From the NCBI GenBank assembly GCA_013396655.1, contig WBMV01004989.1:729317-793316 (forward strand): a DNA stretch of 64,000 nt, written 5' to 3'. A program made the position numbers and the translations under genes. The notes below the pieces were generated by a model that saw only the letters and a list, made by a program, of their open reading frames with translations, searched no databases and was not told where the DNA came from. The stretch comes from Campylorhamphus procurvoides (Eukaryota > Chordata > Aves > Passeriformes > Dendrocolaptidae). Positions 36,501-47,745 of the stretch are shown here, one piece after another; position 1 is the stretch's first letter, and each line of letters begins with the position of its first letter.

Positions 36501-39500
36501 CACAGAGAACAATGGGGTTGATTGTTTTGTTGACTGCAATTGTTTTATGTGTGGGTTGTTCCTCAAACCTCAGTGTTGGGCAGGATAAGGAGCGGTTCAG
36601 AGAAATCCCTCTAATGAATGGATAACAGATGACTGTAAACCCGAGGTATTAGACCTTTTCAGCATGGAGCTTTGGTGACTCAAAATATTAAAACAGAGAC
36701 AGAAGAAAAACTGTGAACACATCCTAAAAGATCAATGAAATCATTGTCCTAAATTAGGGAATTGTGGCCAACCTCAGTGTGGATTTTTAACATTTTTGGA
36801 ATTGTGAATGAGTTTGCAATTCACAAATAACTAAACAATCTAATACCAAATGTACTTTTTGCAAAATATATAACTGGCTATGGGGTTTTTCAATAGCACA
36901 ATCTCAGGATATGCAACGATGGTTGCAACATTTTCAGGTTTTTAACCATCATTCCATGTATCAAGAAGGACTTGATAAAACAATAAAAATAATTAAAATA
37001 AGGAGGGACACACAGGAACAGCAGAATTGCCTTAAATGTTTTTGATCCCGTTCACAGCTGTGTTCAACCTACTCATTCCTTTTTTCTTGATTTTTGTGCA
37101 TTCTCCTGACTGCTCTAACAATTCCTCACATGCTAAAATATTTAGTGAATATCATGCAGTTCAGCATGATCACAGAAGAGTTAATTCAAATACATGTCTA
37201 ACAAAGAAGGTATCTTCTCTAGCAAAGTCTTCTTCATGCAAAATAAAATATAAAGTTTATAGTCACTGCTATCATTGACAATTTTACTGGATATTGAATC
37301 ATACAGCAAAACATCCCTCAGGTGCTACCCATTCTTTGGTACTTTGTTGACAACTTAAAATTAGCTAATTAACTAGTTGCTACTGTGAAATCTTAGTTCC
37401 TTGGAAAAAATGTGTATTTCATTCTGCTAGAGTTGAAGGCAAATCTTAGATTAAATATCTGGGATATTTTTCCCATTCTGTGCCTGGGAGTTGAGACAGC
37501 TAGAAGATCCACACAGTACGTTATGCTTTACCTGTCTTTCAGATCTCAAAAACCTTATGAGGCCAGCAATCCATAAAAATGTCATATCTTTTTTGCACAC
37601 CTGTATGTGCAAAATTACTTTTCTTTTTATGAATTAAATTCAGTAAATGCTGAAATGAAGTGTCACCTCCAAAATCAAGGTAATTTATTTTGCAAATGTT
37701 GAAACAAAATTTGTGACTTTACATTCTCTTCTTTGCTCTAAAGCTGCAATTTTTATCAAATAAACAATGAACCCAAAGAAACCTTTCTTGGTAACATCTG
37801 TGTCAATCACAGGAAACTCTCTTATGGTTCTTTGCACAGAAGCAACTATAGACTATCCCCCCCCAGCTTCAGTGATTAACAAAGTGACTTAAATGTTCTT
37901 AAGGAATTTGGACACCTCATCTGTAGTTACTTAAAGTCAATTGATATATTCTCAAGGGATCTTTCAGTTCCTTACGTGGCCATAATTTACACATGATCCT
38001 TTCTTGATTTCTTTTCCCTGTGAAAACAGAAAGACTAATACCTGGAGAAAACAGCAAAATTTATAGTGCACTGTTTGAAATGCTGAAACACTACAAGTGT
38101 CTCTTTTTTGCATTTTTCTTACTGGCTAATACTTGATTCCTGACGGTTTCTGCTCCAGTCTCTATGCATCCAGCTGCTGTTTTCTTGCTGAGTTCCCCTG
38201 GACTCTGAAGTGCACTGCAAAATATCTGCAGATGGGTTTTATTGTTTGTTCATCCAAAGAAATACCCAAATTTTCTTTATTGCAGATTGCAGAGTCATTT
38301 ATTTTTATAGACCTGGGCTTTGTTTTTCATCTTCTGTATTCTCTTGTTGTTTCCAGTACATAAGTGGTGACTTCTGCACCTGGACTCATGGTGTTATGGC
38401 TGCCATTCCCTCAAGCAGAGCTGTGTCTTCCCTTCCAGAAGGACTATATCACTGATTAGTTCCAGTGATTAGAAGCCCACATGGACTCATGAATTCTTGT
38501 TAGTAACACAGGCAAGTCTTCTCTGTTGCTGTTTAAAGTTTGTGTATACAAAGTATACCAAGGCATCTCTTTGCTTTGGTTGATGAATACCTGGCAGGAT
38601 GACCAAGCAACACTGGGAGCTGTGTATACCACTTTGCCTTTATGACATATAGGACTTACACCTCAGCATTGTTCATTCTGCTTTTGAGTAGCTGTTGAAC
38701 AATAACCAAAGCAGTAACATTAGAGCAATAACCAGTTAGAATTCAAATTTCAAAGCAAATTAAAATGACCACCATAGTATCCTATTGGACGTCGATTTGT
38801 TTGGGTTTTTTTCCCCTGGCTTTTATAGAGGTTCATGATTTCCATTATAAGCTTGACTGTGCAATCACAAGTCAAGCAATGTCATAGAAAGTTAATATTT
38901 TGCTGTGAATAGCTATATTTTCTTTACTGCAGTCACAGTCATTCTCTTCACTACGTAACAATTAGAAGTACAATGCCCATGCCACCAAGGCTGAGTCCAC
39001 ACAGTTTAGGGAACAGAGCACCACGAGGAGCAATTCTGCAGGTTTCTGACTGGTGGCAGAACACAGTAGTTGCCTCCTATTTCAGCCACTGTATCACCCC
39101 TCCTCAGCTGGCCACCACGGGGGTAAGGCATTTGGATGTCTTTCTGTTTGTTGCACCTTCTGAGTTGCCTTGTGTGCTTACACGGAGATAGCATCCTAAT
39201 TCTTGGCCATCTGCTTTTTCTTCCACTCCTCCATTCCTTCTCTTCCCCTGTACCTTACTTCTTCACACAATCATAGAGAGTCTTGCCTTACATGAATACT
39301 GAATCATTACCTTAAAATTATTTCTCTTTGGAATTAATGTTGCTAATTCTTACCTCCCGTAACTTACAATGAAATTATGCTTTAACTGTTGAATCTTTAA
39401 ACAAAAGGGATATCAGTGCTTTGCAAAGAAGGGCTGCAGAAGCAGAAATAGAAACTCCCCATTCTAAATCTTAATTAGACATTTTATTTGTACAATGTAG

Positions 39501-40189
39501 AATAATATTTCCAAAGTCCTCTATTTGTTCAGAATCTCTCTATACACATTTTCACAGCAAATTAATTTGTATAACACAGGAGGATCTTGCTACAATTGTG
39601 ACTAGACTAATGTCATTTTGGATAATCTTCATGATGTCTAACTCCCTGAACAACAGAAGCAGCAGGAAAAAAGCAAAACTTCCCTCCCCTGTGGCTGATG
39701 GAGCTATTTACACTGGTCATATTAAACACTGCAAATAATTTATTTGGTGAAATTAGCCCTTTCTACTTAAGAGATCATAAAACAAAACTTTCATGTCTAT
39801 GATCTTGTGTTTAGGACACTCTCCCAGAAGGGAAGAACAGGATAAAAAGGTGAAAAGGGAGGTAAAAACGAGCTCTGCACCATTTGGCAAATCATTTGAC
39901 AGAGAATGTACTGTAAATAGATGTTACAGTCTGGATTTGTTACATATCAAGTAATTCATAGAGTGCACTTGTTTGATGACTTAAGGAACACATTCTGTTC
40001 ACTAATTAGATAATGTAACCTTTACAAATTAATGCCAATATCAGCTAAATTAAATAATTGGTGGCAAAAGGAGGTTGACCATCATTTTAAAACCACTAAG
40101 CTGTATTATATCTGGGTTCTGTAGGAAGGGTTCAGCTATTTTTTAGTTTATTATTTGCAGATACCTAATCAAAGGAATATTGATTTCAT
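33521..40189. other. Unique AT-rich non-coding DNA
   Basis: No gene, RNA gene or recognisable transposon. Open frames are under 130 codons, and the longest (reverse, 33,764-34,141) overlaps low-complexity TATA/CA-type sequence. Short AT runs occur near 33,895 and 34,400. A G run lies at 36,174-36,181. Confidence 0.55.
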
Positions 40190-40268
40190 GGTCTGTCTTG
40201 CTTTGAGCGTGAGGTTGGATTAGCATCCTCCTAAGGTTCCTTCCAACCTGAATTAGCCTATGATATTA
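40190..40268 (+). mobile_element. CR1 LINE 3' tail fragment
   Basis: GAGGTTGGATTAGCATCCTCC, then TAAGGTTCCTTCCAACCTGA and CTATGATATTATG, is the sense CR1 terminus. Only about 80 bp is recognisable, so this is a strongly 5'-truncated copy. Confidence 0.75.
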
Positions 40269-43200
40269 TGAGCCCATAATAAAATATTATTCTATAAAGT
40301 TATTGTAGAATATACTAATAATTTTTTTTTACAAATATATATATATATGAGCAGTTGTTATACGTGGGCTTTACTGCTTTTTGTTCTCAGATTCTGCAGC
40401 ATATATTAAAAATAGCTAAGAAAATTGAACCCTTGATCAAATTTACCTTTACAAGGATCCTTATCCTTATATTGAGAATTTGTTAGAGGCCAACAAGGTC
40501 TAAAAATAATGAATTATATCAATCCTGTACGTTTTTTTTAAGTTATCTCTGTTAAATACTTGAGCATTTAAATAGCTTGTTAGGATATCAAGATTTTTAG
40601 AGATTGGAAATAACCATCTGCAACCAAACACTGCAGTATCATTTATTTTTAAATACATATAATTGACGTCTTCATAAGAAGAACTCTGCCTACTGGGAAC
40701 TTCTCAGTCCGTCTGAGATTGGTGGCTAAGGAAGACATTTGCTGAAAATTAAGTCTGTGTCATAAAGCCTCTTTTAGAAATTGTTTCAACAGTGGCCTCA
40801 CATGCCTATCCATTACTGATTACTTGTTTTAAGTAATTTTTGTCTTTGGGAGTGAACACTGATACAGTAATTTTAGTCAGAGAGTTCCAAAGCACTGCGG
40901 TTCTTTTCAAGCCCACAAAGATAGGGTTATTTTTTTCCTTTTTTCTTTCCAATCTAAGAAAAGCTATTCATCTTTTCCTTTTCTCTTCTGGTCAATCTCT
41001 TCTGCAGTAGCTGCAGTGATTGGGCTGAAGTTAGCAGAATTTAGCCAACAAAGTTCAACAGGTTTATGGTGTTAACAACAGGAAACCACCACACTAATCT
41101 GCACATTGCCTGCCTTCACATACAGGGCTATTCATGAATTCATGCTGCTGTTTTCCTGCATTTCAGAACTTCCATTGTTTTATATGGGAGCTTGGAGGCT
41201 GGCTTAATTAAGGTGATCTGAATAGAAGCACAGTATGCCAGATGTACATTATAAATATAGAACAGATTATGTAATGGTAAACTATCAGGAAATATATTGG
41301 AATGGTTTCTGATAACTCATTGTTAACTAAATATAAATCCTAATTTATTTCACTGTTTTAAACTTACTACTTTTTTTTTTTAACTAGCACAAATGAACTT
41401 TCTTTGTATTTTTATTTTTTCCTATTTTTACTACAGCTATTCCATGGGGAAAGTCTGCCTCAAATTAGTTCATTCTGGTGAACAGGTACTATTCAGTGTG
41501 AATAAGAATTATAGCATTTGGGCTAGATCCACAGCAAGAGTAAGACAGGGTATGCTGCTGTTGCTTCTGCTCACAACTGAGGTATTTTAAAGCCATGATT
41601 CAGCTGCCATCTAACTGGCAAAAAGAAAGAAAACTGTTTTGAAATTTAGATTCTCAGGCCCTTCAAAGAATATAGCATTGCTTCAAAATATCTACTTTTT
41701 GTTATGTTGAGCTGCTCAAATCTGCTGTTCTGTGATTCACCAGTTAAGTATTGCCTCTCCTAATTTACGTATGTGGCCTGATCTATAAAACATTTTCTTC
41801 ATCCTCTTGACAGAAAAGGCAAGGATAGTGGTCTCCTTCTGGCCTCTTTTTATTCTCTTCTTTCATTGCTGGAGCACCATCACTGCAATTCCCTCTCACT
41901 TGCCGTTACTGAAACTCACTGAAATAGGGTTCATGGGAAACCCCACTCCTTACATTTGGAGGAAAACTGCCTCTTCACATCACAAGTAAAAATTTCTTTA
42001 TGCACTCCTGGTTCAGGACATACAGCATCAGCTTTCACATGGTTAAAAGGTAGAATGAAATGTATATTCTTCAACTACTTGCATACTAGCATACAAACAA
42101 AACTCAACCCAGAGAGCCAGTTACCACATAAGTAATGGGCACAGATACATGCTTTTCATATGATTTACTTTTTTCTTTGAAAGCTTGTGAACAACTAATT
42201 TAATAATCAATGATTTTCAGGTTTTGAGCCATGCTAATCCTAAATTATACTTTTTGCATTTCTTTTTAGACTATATGTACAACTTGACTAGCACAGAGAC
42301 TTTAAATGTTGAAATAACTTTTCATAAACCATATTTTTTATCTAAATGGAAATATTTCTGACAGGAAACATGGTCCTACATATTTGTTCAGTGTTTTTCC
42401 TGTCTTTTGGCTAATTAACAGTTTCACCTGGTAGGCATTTTCAAAGCTGAGTGGGCAGGAGGTGTCAAGCAGACAAATCCCACGGTTTGCTAATGAATTT
42501 CTCTCTTCTTAAGATCACTAACAGAAAAATCAATGGTCATCTAGCACATGTGTTCTTATAAACTGCAGTGTTTTAGCATAATTTCTGAAAGATTACCCAA
42601 ACACTATTCAGAAGGAGCTAAAGGTATCAAGCAGAATAATAAAGAATAAAACAAATATTTCTCTAAGTGTGGAGTGTTCTTTCTAAAGAATTTACACTCA
42701 CAGTAAATACACATCCTAGACTCCTGTAAAAAGCTCCTTAATTTAAACCTCCCTTTTGAGTTCCTGCACCAGAGAGAACATCTGACTAGCCTAGGAGAGT
42801 GGAAATGGGATGCAATTCCTTTAACTTCGTCACCACAACTTACCTTTAGCCCACTTGTAGTAGTGGGTGAAACTGGAATAAACTAGAGTGATATATCAGA
42901 TCTGTCTTGTCCAAATTTTCTCTCCAAATGCACAACAGGATTGGAAGGAACTTAAATTATGAACCAGTGGGTGTGCTTGGGCAGCGATTTTCAACTTTCA
43001 GATGTCTCTCTAATAATTGCTCACACATCTGGTGCCACTTACTGAAAGAAATTTCGATGAATGATTTTAAATAATTTTCATGAGTTTTTTAAAACCATAC
43101 AGGGCTTCTGAAATTAGCCGTAAAATCTTGCATTCATTTATGTATGGTCCTCTAATACTACATATGTTCAAATTGCTTAGAAATCTCAAAATAACTTCAT

Positions 43201-44399
43201 GTCTTTTTTCTCTTCCCTGAATCATTTCAATTATAGGGAAAGGAATGTGCCCACCTCATTGATCTCTTCTAACAGATACAATGCAATCTATATTAAAGAT
43301 TTCTGTATAGAAGGCATTGCTTTCCTTTTCAATTCCTGACTCAGTAGAAGGGGAGAAAAGAGGTTTCAGAGTAGGAACCTGGTCATGTTTATAAGACGGG
43401 AAGAACACCACCTTGTGGTGATATATTTACTGTTATTTTGAATATGATATTAATGTGCAGTAACATATTGAAAACATGTAGGAGACTATCACTCTTCTTT
43501 GCAGCAATACACATGAGTAGCTCTCAGTAGTTGGCTTTTAGGTGCTTTATGGACCTGAAACTGCCCAGGCAGTCTGTGAAGGTAGCAGCTGTCTCAAACC
43601 TGTAAGAGACATTCATGTCTTAGCTTAAATATTCTGCCGTTGTACATTAATTCCTGATTTTCTTCTGGCTTGCAAGAAAAGAAAATTAAAAGAAGAAACA
43701 AAAAGAGAAAAAGAAAAAAGAAAGTATTATCTAGAAACTGGGAGTTGCATTATATCCTGGAAGCAGCATGCAAGATCACTATGTTCATGACCATGTAAGA
43801 TTTTTGTCTTGAAAATCAGAAAAAAAGGCAGCTACTTCCACATTTCTTTTTTTTCTTTTAAATGAGAATAGTACTAAACCTTTCTTCAGCAGATAAGATA
43901 AACAGCAAGATAAAGCACAGTAGTAGGGCTGCTGAAGACCCATGTTACGAACAGTCATCAGAGATGGAGTCCCATACTTCCAAGTGCGTTGTCTCTGTTT
44001 TAGAGGATGACTGTGAATTTCCACCCCAGAGGAGCACTGCAGCTAGTATTCCATGACTCATTGTGACTCTGCTATGTTCCATCAGTATTTCAACATTCAA
44101 GTAGACCAAAGGAAAGCTGTTCACTCCACAGCTAAATTGTATCACTCAATTGAAATGAGAGGTACTTAACCATTGTATCCTTGCATTCCAGACAGTCATT
44201 GGAGCAATTCCTGCAGAAAGCCCCACATCTTGGCTACAGCATCTACTTCATAATTCATAGTCAAGTCTGTGCTCCTATCATTCCAGTCTACAGTGGTGCA
44301 CAGGCAGTTTGCTTACATAAAGTTTACTTAGGGAATGAAAAAAGGGAAACACATAGCCAAAAGTTTTATCTTTCCAGTTCTTATACTGGTACTTTGTAG
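40269..44399. other. Unique non-coding DNA
   Basis: No gene is recognised. A (TA)n run of about seven units lies at 40,334-40,348 and T-rich runs near 41,371-41,381. Confidence 0.55.
43674..43724. repeat. Polypurine (GAAA-type) low-complexity tract
   Basis: About 50 bases almost wholly A and G on the forward strand. A simple purine tract. Confidence 0.75.
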
Positions 44400-44663
44400 T
44401 ACTAGAGATGGGATAAGAGGAAATGGCTCCAAATTGCTCCAGGGAAGGTTTAGATTGCATATTAGGAAAAATTTCATCACTGAAAGGGTTATCAATCATT
44501 AGAATGTGATTCCCAGTGAAGTGGTTGAGTCACCATTCCAGAAGGTATTTAAATATGTAGATGTGGCACATAGGGACATGATTTAGTGGTGGGTTTGGCA
44601 CTGCTAGGCTAACAGTTGGATGGCCTTAGGGGTCTTTTCCAACCTCAGTGATTCTATGATTCT
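44400..44663 (+). mobile_element. CR1 LINE 3' fragment
   Basis: Continuous forward CR1 3' region: GGGATAAGAGGAAATGGCTC, GGTTTAGATTGCATATTAGG, AAATTTCATCACTGAAAGGG, CCAGAAGGTATTTAAATATG, GACATGATTTAGTGGTGGGT and finally GGGGTCTTTTCCAACCTCAG with ATTCTATGATTCTG. The 'dayaGGGACATG...TTTAGTGGTGG' form marks the CR1 subfamily with that insertion. 5' truncated, moderately diverged, non-coding 3' UTR plus tail. Confidence 0.93.
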
Positions 44664-45609
44664 GTTTTGTACTTGTAGAGGTTGGTGTTCAAAGTACTAC
44701 AAGCTTTTGGAGAAAATTACACTTACAGCATTCTTACTGAATGGGAAGGAAAAAAAAGGCCCAAAGAAAACAAAGTGATAGTATACCTGTTCCTATCCAC
44801 TACATCATATGATTGCATAGTGTCATGTCTTACCTACAGCCTAAATACAGTCCTCACAGATGTAGGCCAGCCAATATATGAATGGTTCCCTGAGAGGATG
44901 ATTAGTGCTAAGTGCATATATCTAAACTATGCTTGCTTTGGGTTCCTAAGAAAACTCAATAAGATCACAGTCTTATTACACATGTCATCATTTGAAATTG
45001 ACAGGCACACCACTCCTCTTGTAATTAGAAGCTTTGAATCTTAATTTCCCACATTCCCACATCATGGGATGAAATTTAATCTCCACATATGTCACAGTGG
45101 ACTGAGCCAGAGATTTCATATGTTAGGAGTATCCTGGACCTTGTGTATTTTTAGGCAGAAGGAAACGGCAACATTTCACTGTACTGTGTTTGTCCCTCAA
45201 GGGAGCATTTGTATAAAAAGTGTTTCAGTAGCATAGGGTCATTTTTGAAACTCACAAGGCATTGCTTTGTTTAAGGTCAGCATCTAGCAATGAACAAGCT
45301 TCTAACACTCAGGAACTAAAGATCACTAAAAGTCAGATAAATCGTGGCTGGTAGGTGCTGCAAAACCTGGGACAAGAAAACAGTAAGCTACTAGGATACC
45401 AAGCTGGGTAAAAAGCTACTGTTTGGGAAACTAGTTAGTTGTCTCTGTGAAACTGATGGCTGCAGATATAAGTACAAGAAAAAGGAGGAAATGACTGCAA
45501 ATGGAAAGATGACAGTTTTGGGATCCATCATAGGAAACTGTTGTCACATTGAAAAATAAAAATCCTGCAAAATTTGAGATATTAACAGCTCTTAAAAAGC
45601 CTAACAAGA
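44664..45609. other. Unique non-coding DNA
   Basis: No gene is recognised. The 120-codon forward frame starting at 44,682 immediately follows the CR1 tail and shows no domain. Confidence 0.55.
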
Positions 45610-45948
45610 TGAATATTTGCAACGGTTGGTGGGGTTCATTCCCCCTTTCCCATCCCCTCCTCGGGGCCATGTGGTTGGGCCACACGGTCCTCTGAGGTCC
45701 TGGTAAAGAGACACACACACGCCCTGAACAGGAAGCAGAGAGAGAGCTTTAGTCACCTGGCCAGGTCTTTTATAGGCTTCACAGCTGGTAGGATTCAAGG
45801 GGAGGGATAACAAAGACCAATCAGGAAGGGGTTCACACAGCCTGGCCGAGGCTTGCATACTGATTAGGAAGGTAAGGGGTTTCTTTCCAGGGGAGAGGGA
45901 AAAAAGCAACTTTCAGTTTACAATACAGTAAAAAACCTCAAGTTTACA
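45610..45948 (-). mobile_element. Short LTR of an endogenous retrovirus, reverse strand
   Basis: Read on the reverse strand it starts TGTAAACTTGAGG and ends CGTTGCAAATATTCA, the TG...CA form, and is about 339 bp. It contains a CCAAT box (45,817-45,821) and a perfect TATAAAA (45,768-45,774), spaced as in retroviral U3 regions, followed by a GC-rich R/U5-like part. It stands out as a GC-rich island. No AATAAA is obvious. ACAAGA occurs just outside the lower end (45,604-45,609) and overlapping the upper end (45,946-45,951), so a 6-bp target duplication is possible if the upper boundary is 45,945. No internal viral genes adjoin it. Confidence 0.6.
45768..45821 (-). promoter_or_regulatory. CCAAT-TATA promoter of the short LTR
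   Basis: Reverse-strand ATTGG/CCAAT at 45,817-45,821 and TATAAAA at 45,768-45,774, 42 bp apart, directed toward lower coordinates. It could still initiate transcription if the locus is open. Confidence 0.55.
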
Positions 45949-47555
45949 AGACACTTTGATTGATTTCTTCATCTTCTACAGAGGCTCTGTTACATATCTG
46001 TTACAAATGTTTTATAATTTTTCAGAGGAAGAAAAAGGTAGTAATTTTCATGAACGTTCCAGGGAAAAGCTAGTGTGGATATTTAACGTGTGCCTTGTCA
46101 ACTCTCCCTCCAGAAATTATCTTTCTTCTTTGAGGAATGAGCGCTCCACAGTGGTAAATGACCATGCTATCTTTTTCTGTAGTCCCATATGTAAAATAGC
46201 TACATTTTTTCCATGATTAATGAGATAAGTTCAAATAAAGGTTATGTGTTTAACTAAACCTCAGCAACAGAGTTATGAGGCACATATTTAAATTTTTTTT
46301 CATCAGAAACTACATGCTGTTCTAATTTGCTGATTGCCAAATTATGTCATGCAGCTAAAGAAGTTTTTTTTTCTTTTTTTTTTGTTTGCTTGTTATTTGG
46401 GTCGACATAATTTAAATAGCACGACAGAGAAAGACTTACTATTAAGGGAAGAAAAAATTATCTAAACTACAAAGTATAGTTATTGGACATTTACAATAAA
46501 TCACTCTATTGGATGAATATATACATTCTGAGACTACTTATATCATTCTTATATACAAGACTACAGTTAAATTAATAAATCTCCTACTGGTATAGATTTA
46601 CTGCATAAACAGGCAGAAGGTTAGAAAGGTTATACAATCTTCACCTCTTTGGTTTATTTGGGAGCAAAGTGCATGGGAACAAACTGTTTACTTTTTCTGC
46701 TCATTTATTCTCCTTTTCTTTCTCTCTCATATCAATATATACAGTCAACCCAGTCACTTTAATCTTTTGGAAGGCTTCTCAAGTCATGTCATTGTTTTGG
46801 ACATCTTGCTACCAGCTGTAGAATGAATACAATTAAAATGTGAGGGAAGTGATAAAAACTTCCCTACAGAGACTAGAGTGCAGCATAAAGGAATAAGCTG
46901 AGGGTTTTGTGATAATAATGTTGGCTAATGCTTGCATTGCAGTCTGAAAGGCTGTACAGAGCTACTAGAGCAAGCTGTACATGAAGATATTGAGCTGTGG
47001 CAGCACCAAGCCTGGTGAAGGCAAAGTGATCACAGCTCACTCAACTGGGACGTTTCTTACTCCATGTGTTGGCTCTAAGTACTGGGATATTTATGGAAGG
47101 ATTTCAGTATGGTTTTCAAAGTTTGCCTTTGTACCAGAACAATTGTACCCAAATGTATTTGGGTTGGTGATTGCCCCATGCAATCCAAAATGAGTGCTTG
47201 AGGGTAGGGAAGAAGAGTTGCTGAAGAGCATCCTAATGTACCTCTGACAAAAGGTAATGAGAGCTAAACTGACTAGCGTGAACAGAAAAACTTGAGATTA
47301 ATATACAATTTTCAACCATGAATCTGTTGGTTTTAACTGAAGAATACTTCCTCTTGCAGGAGTAATAAAAAATGCTGTAAGAGTACAAATATTGCTATGA
47401 CAGACTCAATTTTTCACATTTTTGGAATTCTTTGAACTTCTGCTGTGTCTGCCAAGATGTTTCTGATAAGACCACAAATTCATTGCTTTAACTCAAAAAA
47501 TATAAGACAACTATGTGTGTCTAGAGCATGAAAACAAGAAAGGTGAGAGGGCTCT
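45949..47555. other. Unique non-coding DNA
   Basis: No gene is recognised. A T-rich tract lies at 46,363-46,393. Confidence 0.55.
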
Positions 47556-47745
47556 AACACCTCTCCTATGAACAAAGGCTGAGCGGGCTGGGGCAGTTCA
47601 GCCCGGAGAAGAGAAGACTCTGGGGAGACCTTGTAGCAGCCTACCAGTACCTACTAGGTAAGACATTAGAACAAGTTGTCCAGAAAAGTTGTGGAAGCCC
47701 TATGCCTGGGCCAGATTGCACGAGGCTTCAAATAACCTGATTTAC
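47556..47745 (+). mobile_element. CR1 LINE 3' fragment with internal deletion
   Basis: The forward sequence carries GGCTGAGCGGGCTGGGGCAG, TTCAGCCCGGAGAAGAGAAG and GGGGAGACCTTGTAGCAGCC, then TACCAGTACCTACTAGG. It jumps directly to GAACAAGTTGTCCAGAAAAG and TTGTGGAAGCCC, omitting the intervening ~150 bp usually present. It ends near 'caaataacctgattt' without the canonical tail. Both internal and 3' deletions therefore mark this copy. Confidence 0.85.

Noticed and set aside
36470..36680. Possible LTR or CR1 piece (CTTTTCAGCATGGAGC resembles 'gttcagcctggag')
   Set aside because: No second landmark in order, no TG...CA ends and no promoter boxes, so the match is probably chance.
44682..45044. 120-codon forward frame
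   Set aside because: It starts directly after a CR1 tail and has no recognisable similarity or domain.
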